Positions 11,254 through 22,120 of a DNA stretch of 64,000 bases are shown here, piece by piece. Origin of the DNA: Acinetobacter sedimenti (lineage in GTDB: Bacteria; Pseudomonadota; Gammaproteobacteria; Pseudomonadales; Moraxellaceae); contig NZ_JAKUML010000006.1 in assembly GCF_022601685.1 (NCBI RefSeq), positions 92,541 through 156,540 on the forward strand. Reading direction: 5' to 3'. Each line of letters starts with the position of its first letter. Within the stretch, counting starts at the first letter, position 1. Under the pieces are notes generated by a model that was given only the letters and a program-made list of their open reading frames with translations, was not told the DNA's origin and did not search any database. The position numbers and the translations under genes are program-made.

Positions 11254-13038
11254 CTAGCGATCCACGTCTGCCATAACCACATCAATGGTCGCCAAATAAA
11301 TAATTAAGTCAGACACTAGACTGCCGTTAATTACCGAAGGAATTTGCTGTAAGTGCGTGAATGTCGGCGTACGAATACGTGTACGATAACTCATTGTCGC
11401 TTTATCCGAGGTGAGATAATAGGTACTCGCCCCTTTCACCACTTCCGCCATAAATGACGACTCACCCGCAGGCATCACAGGACCCCAAGACACACTCAAG
11501 AAGTGATTAATCAAGGTTTCAATGTCTTGTAGTGTTTTGTCTTTTGGTGGCGGTACCGCCAATGGATGATCGGCTTTGTATGCACCAGATGGCATATTAT
11601 CCAAACACTGTTTAATGATTTTTAGCGATTCACGAATTTCATGGAAATGCACCATGACACGCGCATAAGCATCGCCTTCGTACTCGACTGGTACTTCAAA
11701 GTCGTAATTCTCATAGCCACTATATGGACGATATTTACGCACATCAAAGTCTATACCTGTGGCACGTAAACCTGTACCTGTCACACCCCAAGCGAGTGCT
11801 GACTTGGCATCGTACTGCGCTACATTTTTGGTACGTCCAACGAATACTGAGTTTTTCAACGCTGCTTTGTGATATTCATCCAAACGCTTCGGCATCCAAT
11901 CGAGCAGTTCTTTGACCAGTGTATGCCAGCCATTTGGCAAGTCATGCGCTGTCCCACCGATACGGAACCACGCAGGGTGCATACGGAAGCCAGTAATTGC
12001 CTCAACAATGTCATAAACCTTTTGACGATCGGCAAACATATAGAATACTGGCGTCATACCACCTGTATCCTGAATCGCCGTACCGATATAGAGCAAGTGG
12101 TTATTGATGCGGAATAACTCGGAGAGCATGACACGGATACACTGCGCACGATCAGGCACAGTAATGCCCGCCATTTGCTCAACTGCCATCACGTACGGCA
12201 TATTTTGCGCCACACCGCCGAGATAATCGACACGGTCGGTATAAGGAATAAATGAGTGCCATGTTTGACGTTCAGCCATCTTTTCCACGCCACGGTGGTG
12301 ATAGCCAATATCAGGTACACAATCCAATACTTCTTCACCATCGAGTTGAAGAATGACACGGAACGCACCATGTGCAGATGGATGGTTCGGACCCAAGTTC
12401 AAGAACATGAAGTCTTCGTCATCGTTACCACGTTTCAAGCCCCAATCTTCAGGCACAAAACGCAAATGCTCTTGTTCAAAATCCTGCTTAGCTTGATCTT
12501 GCATATACGGTGTATATTCAGTGGCACGTGCAGAATATTCTTTACGCAGTGGATGACCTTCCCAGTACGTCGGCAATAAGATACGACGAAGCATCGGGTG
12601 ACCTTCGAAGTTGATCCCGAACATGTCATAGGCTTCACGTTCGTACCAATTGGCATTTGGCCAAATATTGCTTGCGGTTGGAATATTAAGATCATCATCG
12701 CTGAGTGCGACCTTGATACGAATGTCGGTATTACGCTCCAAAGATAACAAATGATAAAACACAGTAAAATCAGAGGCAGGTAACCCATCACGATGATTTC
12801 GCAGACGCTCATCCATTGCAGAGAGGTCAAACAGCATCACATAAGGACGTGGCACTGTGCGCAAAAACATCAATACATCGAGAACTCGAGAACGTTCAAC
12901 CCAGACCGTTGGAAAATTATCAAACGTCGCTTGCACATAGAAGTTTTCACCAAATTTGTTTTTCAGTTCTTCTACGATTGCAAATGCTGGACGTGAATCG
13001 TGTTCCACTTCTGGCATAGTAGTTTCAGTTTCAGCCAT
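11254..13038 (-). CDS. nuoCD: NADH-quinone oxidoreductase subunit C/D (fused)
   Basis: A single 594-residue protein joins the NuoC (30 kDa) and NuoD (49 kDa) subunits of the complex I connecting arm, as in E. coli and Pseudomonas. NuoC covers about residues 1-190 ([20 protein letters not shown]). NuoD begins around residue 200 with [16 protein letters not shown]. It keeps the quinone-site histidine region of that loop and [12 protein letters not shown], and ends with the canonical DVVMADVDR. The gene is separated from nuoB by 91 bases, the only sizeable gap in the operon, which holds a stem-loop. The start at 13038 ([11 protein letters not shown]) is plausible but not anchored by a strong ribosome site. 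Confidence 0.97.
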   Translation of the reverse strand: MAETETTMPEVEHDSRPAFAIVEELKNKFGENFYVQATFDNFPTVWVERSRVLDVLMFLRTVPRPYVMLFDLSAMDERLRNHRDGLPASDFTVFYHLLSLERNTDIRIKVALSDDDLNIPTASNIWPNANWYEREAYDMFGINFEGHPMLRRILLPTYWEGHPLRKEYSARATEYTPYMQDQAKQDFEQEHLRFVPEDWGLKRGNDDEDFMFLNLGPNHPSAHGAFRVILQLDGEEVLDCVPDIGYHHRGVEKMAERQTWHSFIPYTDRVDYLGGVAQNMPYVMAVEQMAGITVPDRAQCIRVMLSELFRINNHLLYIGTAIQDTGGMTPVFYMFADRQKVYDIVEAITGFRMHPAWFRIGGTAHDLPNGWHTLVKELLDWMPKRLDEYHKAALKNSVFVGRTKNVAQYDAKSALAWGVTGTGLRATGIDFDVRKYRPYSGYENYDFEVPVEYEGDAYARVMVHFHEIRESLKIIKQCLDNMPSGAYKADHPLAVPPPKDKTLQDIETLINHFLSVSWGPVMPAGESSFMAEVVKGASTYYLTSDKATMSYRTRIRTPTFTHLQQIPSVINGSLVSDLIIYLATIDVVMADVDR

Positions 13039-13079
13039 TGGCTTGGCTTCCTATTTTTAAAAAAATTCGGTTCGCTAAA

Positions 13080-13124
13080 CTGATTTGACTGCGCCGAAAC
13101 GCAGTACATCAATCATCAAATCAG
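13080..13124 (-). other. Two-part stem-loop in the nuoB-nuoCD gap
   Basis: An outer 9-bp stem pairs CTGATTTGA (13080-13088) with TCAAATCAG (13116-13124). An inner 5-bp stem pairs CTGCG (13089-13093) with CGCAG (13100-13104). An 11-base bulge lies on one side. It starts six bases after the nuoB stop. No T-run follows on the minus strand, so it is not a standard terminator. An mRNA-stabilising or processing element is possible but is inference. Confidence 0.5.
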
Positions 13125-13129
13125 CCCTA

Positions 13130-13807
13130 TTACTTAATCTCATCCATTGAGCGCAGATTTTTCACTGCAATACGCTCGGCATTTTTACGATCTCGTTCAG
13201 GCATCATTTTTGGTTTATAAATCGGTTGCAGATCATCACCAATCACCGCAGATAAAGGACGGCGCTCCAGTTGGATTTGATCTTGCAAGAGCATCAAAGC
13301 TTGAATTAAAGCTTCAGGGCGTGGCGGACAACCCGGCACATAAACATCGACAGGAATGATTTTATCGACACCCTGCACGACTGAGTAAATATCGTACATA
13401 CCACCAGAGTTGGCACATGCACCCATTGAGATCACCCATTTCGGCTCAAGCATTTGCTCGTAAAGACGCTGGATTACAGGTGCCATTTTGACAAAGCACG
13501 TCCCTGCAACGATCATCAAATCTGCCTGACGAGGTGAAGCACGAATTACCTCGGCACCAAAACGTGACATATCATGCACACCGGTCAAGGTGGTGGCATA
13601 TTCCACATAACAGCATGATGTACCAAAGTTAAATGGCCAAACGGAGTTCTTACGTCCCCAGTTCACTGCTGTATGCAAAACGTCTTCAAGTTTGGTCATG
13701 AAGACATTTTTATTCACTTCCTCTTCAAGAGGATCACCTACGATCTGACGCTCTTGGAGAGGATACTGATCCGCATTAGGATTGGCACGGGTTAGGGTAT
13801 ATTTCAT
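13130..13807 (-). CDS. nuoB: NADH-quinone oxidoreductase subunit B (cluster N2)
   Basis: Peripheral-arm subunit of complex I that holds cluster N2, the last cluster before quinone. The 225-residue protein contains the tandem-cysteine motif [13 protein letters not shown] (about residues 62-74), [18 protein letters not shown] (cysteine about residue 127), and [18 protein letters not shown] (about 154-171). Together these are the full set of N2 ligands. Length is near the E. coli protein (220). It follows nuoA by six bases and is separated from nuoCD by a 91-base gap with a stem-loop. Confidence 0.97.
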   Translation of the reverse strand: MKYTLTRANPNADQYPLQERQIVGDPLEEEVNKNVFMTKLEDVLHTAVNWGRKNSVWPFNFGTSCCYVEYATTLTGVHDMSRFGAEVIRASPRQADLMIVAGTCFVKMAPVIQRLYEQMLEPKWVISMGACANSGGMYDIYSVVQGVDKIIPVDVYVPGCPPRPEALIQALMLLQDQIQLERRPLSAVIGDDLQPIYKPKMMPERDRKNAERIAVKNLRSMDEIK

Positions 13808-13813
13808 CCCGCA

Positions 13814-14371
13814 TTACTCCTTAATTACATTTTGAATTTCGTTTTTTGATTGATGTGCTGATGTTTTAATCGCAGATTGTGCAGGAATTTTTCCTGTTGG
13901 ATCTTGTACCAATTCTTCAATCGAATTAAATCGAGTAATGGATGCAATATCCATATTTGGTGATCCAATTTTTGGTTTAATACCAGCAGCTTTACGGCGA
14001 TCATGTGGCGCCCAATTCAGCGCACCTGTGCTCATCTCGTAAATCAAACCGATCAACAACACCAAAATAAAAATCGCAGCCGTCGCAAAACCGACCCAAC
14101 CAACTTCACGTACGGAAGTCGCCCAAGCATAGAGATACAGAGCTTCTAGATCAAAGACAACAAAGAAAATCGCAACAAGATAAAATTTGGCTGATAAGCG
14201 AATACGTGCGCCACCAGCGCTAACAACACCAGACTCGAACTGTTCTTGCTTTGCACGCCCCCAAGCTTTACCACCAAGTAGTAGCGGGACAGTCAACATA
14301 AAGGCGCATAAAAATGTTACGCCAATCACAAAAGCAATAATCGCCCAATCATATGGAGTAATGGCACTCAT
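13814..14371 (-). CDS. nuoA: NADH-quinone oxidoreductase subunit A
   Basis: First gene of the nuo operon, a three-helix membrane subunit of complex I (ND3 homologue). The 185-residue protein has the loop ESGVVSAGGARIRLSAKFYL (about residues 46-65) and FFVVFDLEALYLYAWA in the second helix (about 69-84). Both are hallmarks of NuoA. Compared with E. coli (147) it carries a hydrophilic C-terminal extension of about 40 residues (from about residue 135) rich in Ser, Ile, Gln and Lys and of no known role. It is most likely transcribed from the region upstream of 14371. Confidence 0.96.
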   Translation of the reverse strand: MSAITPYDWAIIAFVIGVTFLCAFMLTVPLLLGGKAWGRAKQEQFESGVVSAGGARIRLSAKFYLVAIFFVVFDLEALYLYAWATSVREVGWVGFATAAIFILVLLIGLIYEMSTGALNWAPHDRRKAAGIKPKIGSPNMDIASITRFNSIEELVQDPTGKIPAQSAIKTSAHQSKNEIQNVIKE

Positions 14372-14695
14372 GCGGGGTGAACTCCTAGCAGGCCTTACAA
14401 AATAAAGAAAGTTTGTTGTATTTGAGAAAATCTTTCATCAAACACAGACATAATATCCTTTTTATTGTACCTGATTTTTGAATTATGTTTCTAGACGTTA
14501 AACTCATACTTTCGCAGTAAAAATCCATTTTAACAGCCTGATTATTAATAAATAAGAAGCATTTTCATTTTGATAATAATATCAAATTCATCTCCCCTTC
14601 TTAATATACAAAAGTCTATTTTGCTCAAAAAATAGATACTTTCACAATTTTTTCAGTATAATCACAAACTCACCACCATACAACTTTGCACACTG
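14372..14695. promoter_or_regulatory. Intergenic region upstream of nuoA and the broken cyclase gene
   Basis: This 324-base AT-rich region holds no supported gene and should carry the nuo operon promoter on the minus strand. A TACAAT hexamer on the minus strand at 14464-14469 could be a -10 box, but no good -35 partner was found at 16-18 bases. The rest is low-complexity A/T sequence. The exact promoter cannot be named. Confidence 0.35.
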
Positions 14696-16134
14696 ATGTT
14701 TAAACCTCTATTTAACACAATGCGCAATATGCACTTTTCAACTCGTGTAGGGATTTTTGCGCTTATTAGCGGGGTTGTTTTTTGTGCAGCTTTAGCAGGA
14801 ATTTTTTCACGCCCTTTATTCTTTTTGGCCTGCAAATGCACTTTTACTTGGCTTAATTCTGCGCTATCCACAATTACGTGGCATCGAAACATGGCTTGGT
14901 ACGTTTGTTGGTTTTATGCTCGCCGACTTGATTACTGGCAATTATTTTCTACTTGCTTTTGCGCTGACTTTAGCAAATCTGTTTGAAGTTTTAACCGCAA
15001 TCGTATTATTTCAACTCTTCCAACTTAGTTATCGCAAATACAATCATGGTTTAACTTTCTTCTATATGCTCATTATCGTCACATTCAGCTCGGCGATGAG
15101 TGCGCTTGTTGCGGTAAGCACAGTCCCAAATCTGCCAAATGGCTTTATGGTTGATCAGCATCTCATCCAAGAATTTTGTATGTGGTGGACAGCAGAGATT
15201 CAAAATCACGTGCTTATTCTTCCATTAATTTTAAGCTTCCCAACTTGGAATACGCTTAGAGATTTTCAACATCGGTTTAATGTGATTGAGATCCAGTGGC
15301 ATGATTTCCTCCCTTTGATCGCTATCGTGACTGCCACATTTGTTGCTGTAACTTTTGGTGGCCCAGGAGCTCTCACTTTCCCTATTGTGCTGCACTCATT
15401 TGGGCAGCCTTACGGTATGGTTTTTTTAGCCTAGCGATTATTAACTTTGTGGTATGTACAGTGCTTTTCTACAGTGCAACTTTAAGTATCTTAGACGTAC
15501 ATTCAGCCGACTACTTATATACGAGCACATCAACGCGTATTGGCTTATTCATGCTTGCCAAATCTGCAATGACGGTGTGTTTAATCAGATCGAACCGCAA
15601 GCACTTATTTGAAGAAATTTTATTTCATGTGCAGTACGACTCATTAACCAAAAGCCTATCCCGACATCATTTTATGCAATCCGCTTCTACTGCCATTCAA
15701 CATGCGCAAAAAAGTCAGCGTGATACCACCCTCATGATGGTCGATATTGATTATTTTAAAAGAATTAATGATGAGTTTGGACATCAGGCAGGCGATGAGG
15801 CTCTGCAACACTTCGTTAAGATTACGCAAAGTATTTTGCGATAACACGATTTATTCGGGCGCTTGGGTGGCGAAGAGTTTGCAATCTTGCTACAAAATAC
15901 AGATTTGGAATCAGCTAAACAGATTGCTGAACGGATTCAAAGTACACTAAAACAACACCCTTTAAACCTTTCTTTTAATCAAAGTATTTTAATTAATATT
16001 AGTATTGGCGTATCTAGCATTCCCTACAAACAAGCATTTCGCCCACTCGATATTGGATTTCACAAGCTGATAAAGTTTTGTATCAAGCAAAATCAGCGGG
16101 TAGAGATCAGATTCAAATTGCAATGAACACTTAA
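14696..16134 (+). pseudogene. Decayed MASE1-GGDEF diguanylate cyclase
   Basis: Stitching the frames together gives an N-terminal membrane-sensor region of MASE1 type (WPANALLLGLILRYP, then GFMLADLITGNYF) followed by a GGDEF domain with FHVQYDSLTKSLSRHHF, MMVDIDYFKRINDEFGHQAG and the active-site loop GRLGGEEF. An intact version would be a membrane protein making cyclic di-GMP. Four lesions are visible. There is one extra base in a T-run at 14822-14826, and one missing base in the T-run at 15421-15427. There is an in-frame TAA at 15842-15844 just before the GGEEF loop, and one missing base near 16055. After the last shift the other frame restores the family ending SQADKVLYQAKSAGRDQIQ. It is convergent with bfmS and 41 bases from it. 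Confidence 0.85.
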
Positions 16135-16175
16135 TATTCAACCACAGTGAATACCGTTAATAAAATCACACAGTC

Positions 16176-17828
16176 CTATTTAGCCGATTTATGCAAAGGC
16201 GTTTTCGTTACACTTTGCTTGACTGGCCATGTCATGGTAAATCGAGCACCACCTAGCACTGGACTTTGATCAACCTCAACCTTCCCACCAAACCAATAAG
16301 CAATACGGCTCACGATCGACAAGCCCAACCCATAACCACCAGATGCACGCGTCCGACTATCATCTAAGCGAGCAAACGCTTCGAAGACTTTCTCACGATC
16401 TTTTTCATCAATACCCTGCCCATCATCTTCAACGCAGACAAAAGCATAGCGATCTTGTATACCACCACTGACACGCACCATTGAATTGCTATAACGAAGT
16501 GCATTACCAACAAAATTCTGTACGACACGATGCAGATAGCGATACTCCGCTTCCACCTCTAGATCCTGAGCAGGTAGTAGACTGGTGATATTTTTATCTT
16601 TCTTAATGACAGCCGTTTCATCTATCACTTGTTGAAGTAGATTTTTCAAAACTACTTTTTCAAAGTGCAATGACGGTGTCCCTTGCTCAAGTTTGGCATA
16701 AGTCATGATCTCATCAATGAGCTTATTCAACTCTTCGATGTCTTTGTCGATCATTTCCATCTGTGAGATACGTGCATCATAGTCATCAGTATCTGTCAGC
16801 ATCTCCATACCAAAGCGTACTCGGGCAACTGGTGTTCTGAGTTCATGTGATACTGCACGAGTCAATTCTTGCTGTGCTTCGATCAGACGTTGGATGTGCT
16901 CAGTCATCATATTGAAGCTTAAGCCAAGATTCGCCATCTCATCGTTACCCTCAACAGTAACTCGAGTATCAAGATCGCCTTTGCGCACACGGTTTAAGGC
17001 CTGACGCACTTTGCCAATTTTTCGCTCGAGTGGCAGAATGAGGAAATACACACCCATAATTAACAAGAATAAGCTAAATAAAACAATTCCCGCAAAGACA
17101 GTAAAAGGTAACCAGTTAAAAATTGGTACAGGTCCTAAGACCAAAACCTGATTAGGTACATTGGTATAGGCAGAAATAACAGAGATTGTCGTGCCTTGCA
17201 TCGTCGCACTATCACGATACAGCATCAAGGTCTGCGTCTTATCTGTACGCAAGCGACTGATTTGATCCATATCTAGATTCATATCAGATAACTTTTTGAA
17301 TGCGATCGGATATGCAAAATAAAGCTGTAGCTCTTCTAAACGCTGCTGTTCCGCACCTGGATAATAACTCAGATCCTCTAACACCAAAATTGCGATCATT
17401 TTAATTTGCACTTCTGAAAGTTTATCCACCTTCATATGCAAATAGACATTTGGCTGACCATCAACTTGGGTATAAATATCACCGATAATTTTACTGGCAT
17501 CATAACGCACAATAGCACGCCCATCGCTGAGGCGACGACGTTCTGTGCGGGATAAATCGAGCTGGTCACGTGGTACAAAATCGAGTTGCAGTTCGAGCAC
17601 TCTAGATACATCAGCAAGCCAATCTTCTTGACTTTGTGGTGTCGGCTGTCTTGCCACCACTTCAGAAATCACATGCGCCACACCGTCTGCCATTTGCTCA
17701 CGGTAATCTTGCGCACGTTGATAATTGATAACTTGAACAATGATGTACGCCAAGATTGCAACCAATGCCACCAAACATACCAGTCCAGCATAGATACGAA
17801 GGAAAACACTATGTTTAAATGATGACAC
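16176..17828 (-). CDS. bfmS: Sensor histidine kinase BfmS
   Basis: Membrane sensor kinase paired with BfmR. In A. baumannii this pair controls envelope integrity, capsule, biofilm and stress tolerance. The 550-residue protein has an N-terminal membrane helix (about residues 13-33), a periplasmic sensor region (about 34-240), and a second membrane helix (FTVFAGIVLFSLFLLIMGVY, about 243-265). These are followed by HAMP (LERKIGKVRQALNRVRKGD), a dimerisation domain with phospho-acceptor H328 in TRAVSHELRTPVARV, and an ATPase domain with the N box NALRYSN and G boxes DDGQGID and GGYGLGLSIV. The gene follows bfmR by about 48 bases. The start at 17828 is the first ATG and fits the family length (about 549). 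Confidence 0.94.
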   Translation of the reverse strand: MSSFKHSVFLRIYAGLVCLVALVAILAYIIVQVINYQRAQDYREQMADGVAHVISEVVARQPTPQSQEDWLADVSRVLELQLDFVPRDQLDLSRTERRRLSDGRAIVRYDASKIIGDIYTQVDGQPNVYLHMKVDKLSEVQIKMIAILVLEDLSYYPGAEQQRLEELQLYFAYPIAFKKLSDMNLDMDQISRLRTDKTQTLMLYRDSATMQGTTISVISAYTNVPNQVLVLGPVPIFNWLPFTVFAGIVLFSLFLLIMGVYFLILPLERKIGKVRQALNRVRKGDLDTRVTVEGNDEMANLGLSFNMMTEHIQRLIEAQQELTRAVSHELRTPVARVRFGMEMLTDTDDYDARISQMEMIDKDIEELNKLIDEIMTYAKLEQGTPSLHFEKVVLKNLLQQVIDETAVIKKDKNITSLLPAQDLEVEAEYRYLHRVVQNFVGNALRYSNSMVRVSGGIQDRYAFVCVEDDGQGIDEKDREKVFEAFARLDDSRTRASGGYGLGLSIVSRIAYWFGGKVEVDQSPVLGGARFTMTWPVKQSVTKTPLHKSAK

Positions 17829-17876
17829 GGATGCCTCTTGAACTTATAAAATAATAACTATCGTCAAATAATGCAC

Positions 17877-18593
17877 TTAGGCATTATTTGACTCTTTGAC
17901 GAATAGATAACCTTTACTACGTACAGTTTTGATACGTTTTGGATTTTCAGGATCATCACCGATTTTTGGACGGATGCGTGAGATACGCACGTCGATTGAA
18001 CGATCTTGACCATCATATTCGATACCACGTAGACGCTCGAAAATATCTTCACGAGATAAGATGCGACCTGCATTCGATGCAAGTAACCACAACAAATCAT
18101 ACTCTGCACTAGTGAAGTCAACCAACTCACCGCTAAGCGTGACTGAGCGACCACCATTATCAATAACCAAATCATCAAACTCAACACGTTGTGATACTTC
18201 TTCCTCTACAGAGTTGTCTGTACGACGAAGTAAGGCACGAATACGTGCAAGCAAAACACGTGGTTGAACTGGTTTTGGCACATAGTCATCCGCACCCATT
18301 TCCAAACCAAGCACCTGATCCATATCTTCGGTACGTGCTGTAAGCATCAAAATTGGATGATGATACTGTGAGCGCACTTCACGACAAACGGTCAAACCAT
18401 CCGCACCCGGCAACATCACATCGAGTACCACCAAATCTGGTTGCTCGCTGATAATACGGCGAATCGCACGATTACCATCTGTTTCCACCCCTACTTCCAA
18501 ACCATTGCGAATCAGGTATTCTTGCGTCAAATTCGCAAGACGTTCATCATCTTCTACAATTAAAATTTTCGGCAATTTTTCTTCTTGCGACAT
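17877..18593 (-). CDS. bfmR: DNA-binding response regulator BfmR
   Basis: OmpR/PhoB-family response regulator. The 238-residue product has a receiver domain with acidic pocket EDD (residues 14-16), phospho-acceptor D58 in VVLDVMLPGADG, conserved LTARTEDMDQ and K-P (VPKPVQPR). It also has a C-terminal winged helix ending RIKTVRSKGYLFV. I place the start at the ATG at 18593 (MSQEEKLPKI), not the ATG at 18597-18599. AGAGGA is about six bases from the former and directly abuts the latter. The chosen start also gives D58 and 238 residues as remembered for A. baumannii BfmR. The upstream region contains repeated palindromes that may be its own operators. Confidence 0.95.
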   Translation of the reverse strand: MSQEEKLPKILIVEDDERLANLTQEYLIRNGLEVGVETDGNRAIRRIISEQPDLVVLDVMLPGADGLTVCREVRSQYHHPILMLTARTEDMDQVLGLEMGADDYVPKPVQPRVLLARIRALLRRTDNSVEEEVSQRVEFDDLVIDNGGRSVTLSGELVDFTSAEYDLLWLLASNAGRILSREDIFERLRGIEYDGQDRSIDVRISRIRPKIGDDPENPKRIKTVRSKGYLFVKESNNA

Positions 18594-18684
18594 TTCCATT
18601 CCTCTAAATTAATGACGCATCTTATTCAAATTAAATAAAAAATTAGAATAACAACGCATCTTCTGATGCACCCAATATACACGC

Positions 18685-18699
18685 GTTTACAATGTAAAC
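18685..18699. promoter_or_regulatory. 15-bp palindromic operator candidate, copy 1
   Basis: GTTTACAATGTAAAC is a perfect inverted repeat (GTTTACA / TGTAAAC) around one central base, about 90 bases upstream of the bfmR start. A near-identical copy lies about 69 bases further. Palindromes repeated in one promoter suggest a dimeric regulator. BfmR itself is the obvious candidate, but this is inference. Confidence 0.5.
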
Positions 18700-18753
18700 A
18701 AGCCCCCTTTCACCAAAAATTACACTCTCTATAAAATTGTATTGCTTATCATG

Positions 18754-18767
18754 GTTACATTGTAAAC
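18754..18767. promoter_or_regulatory. Palindromic operator candidate, copy 2
   Basis: GTTACATTGTAAAC is, on the other strand, GTTTACAATGTAAC. It therefore matches copy 1 at 18685-18699 except for the loss of one base. It lies about 160 bases upstream of bfmR, with copy 1 between it and the gene. Confidence 0.45.
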
Positions 18768-18791
18768 TTAGGTAAAAATAGCTAAAGAAAT

Positions 18792-18807
18792 TTACACTCC
18801 GCTTACA
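18792..18807 (+). promoter_or_regulatory. TTACA-N6-TTACA direct repeat (candidate BfmR site)
   Basis: TTACA at 18792-18796 and TTACA at 18803-18807 are separated by six bases (CTCCGC), so their starts are 11 bases apart, one helical turn. OmpR-family regulators bind such direct repeats. I recall a TTACA-type direct repeat reported for BfmR in A. baumannii, but cannot verify this here. Confidence 0.45.
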
Positions 18808-18860
18808 TGTCAACCTGATGATTTTATGACGAATGAATTGTAAAAATTTATATCAACAAC

Positions 18861-18869
18861 TTATCCACA
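18861..18869 (+). promoter_or_regulatory. DnaA box upstream of nrdA
   Basis: TTATCCACA matches the DnaA box consensus TTATNCACA exactly. In E. coli the nrdAB promoter is controlled by DnaA boxes, so a box about 300 bases upstream of nrdA is meaningful, though one 9-mer can also occur by chance. Confidence 0.45.
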
Positions 18870-19036
18870 GAGTTATCTATACGAGAAATCAAGCTTTCTT
18901 GTTAGTCTATTTCTGCACAAAAATATGCACACTTTTTAGCGGAAAAATAATTTCTATTGCTAAGTGTAGGAAACTAAATCAATTGCATCAAAAAAAGGAT
19001 CTGATGCGAAAAGTCAAGATTGAATCACAAGAAAAA

Positions 19037-19052
19037 TTACCGTATCTTGTGT
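19037..19052 (+). promoter_or_regulatory. NrdR-like box 1
   Basis: TTACCGTATCTTGTGT agrees at 11 of 16 positions with the NrdR box consensus ACACWATATATWGTGT. It is offset by exactly 32 bases from box 2. Pairs of boxes about three helical turns apart are the normal arrangement for the repressor NrdR. Confidence 0.5.
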
Positions 19053-19068
19053 CTCATAGATTAAATCA

Positions 19069-19084
19069 ACACAACTTATAGTGG
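19069..19084 (+). promoter_or_regulatory. NrdR-like box 2
   Basis: ACACAACTTATAGTGG agrees at 13 of 16 positions with the NrdR box consensus and lies about 80 bases upstream of the nrdA start. With box 1 it forms a pair with 32-base spacing. This suggests that dATP/ATP-sensing NrdR represses nrdA-nrdB. No nrdR gene is present in this window. Confidence 0.6.
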
Positions 19085-19165
19085 TTTCGTTTTAGAAAAC
19101 GGTCTTTGATATAAAGCACTTTTAAAAATGGAAGCCATCGACTAAATACATGGAGCAGTGCCGTC

Positions 19166-21991
<2,826 letters not shown>

Positions 21992-22035
21992 TAGGCGAAT
22001 CAATAGATAAATCGTCGTAAAGATGAATCATGGCT

Positions 22036-22066
22036 CGGCGTGTTTTACTCAATTCAAAACACGCTG
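22036..22066 (+). other. Stem-loop between nrdA and nrdB
   Basis: CGGCGTGTTTT (22036-22046) pairs with AAAACACGCTG (22056-22066) over about 11 pairs including one G-T, with a 9-base loop. It begins about 45 bases after the nrdA stop and no T-run follows. It could protect or separate the two messages so that the alpha and beta subunits are made in different amounts. This role is inferred. Confidence 0.45.
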
Positions 22067-22120
22067 ACTATCTGACAAAAAAACGATTTTAAGTATTTTG
22101 AAATATAGCGAGATTATAAT

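Larger units (their letters stand above)
18594..19165. promoter_or_regulatory. bfmR-nrdA divergent regulatory region
   Basis: This 572-base region separates the divergent bfmR and nrdA genes. It contains no convincing gene: an 82-codon frame at 18833-19081 is AT-rich and overlaps the regulatory sites. It holds two related palindromes, a TTACA direct repeat, a consensus DnaA box and two NrdR-like boxes, each listed separately. The bfmR side and the nrdA side appear to use separate halves of the region. Confidence 0.8.

Noticed and set aside
14696..16134. Several separate small genes in place of one pseudogene
   Set aside because: The fragments join in order into one MASE1-GGDEF protein with family motifs across each break, so they are parts of one broken gene.
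18597..18599. Upstream ATG for BfmR
   Set aside because: The ribosome site touches this ATG with no spacer. The next ATG gives proper spacing and D58 and 238 residues as known for BfmR.
18833..19081. 82-codon frame in the bfmR-nrdA region
   Set aside because: AT-rich frame with no ribosome site that runs through the DnaA and NrdR-like sites; amino acid make-up looks random.
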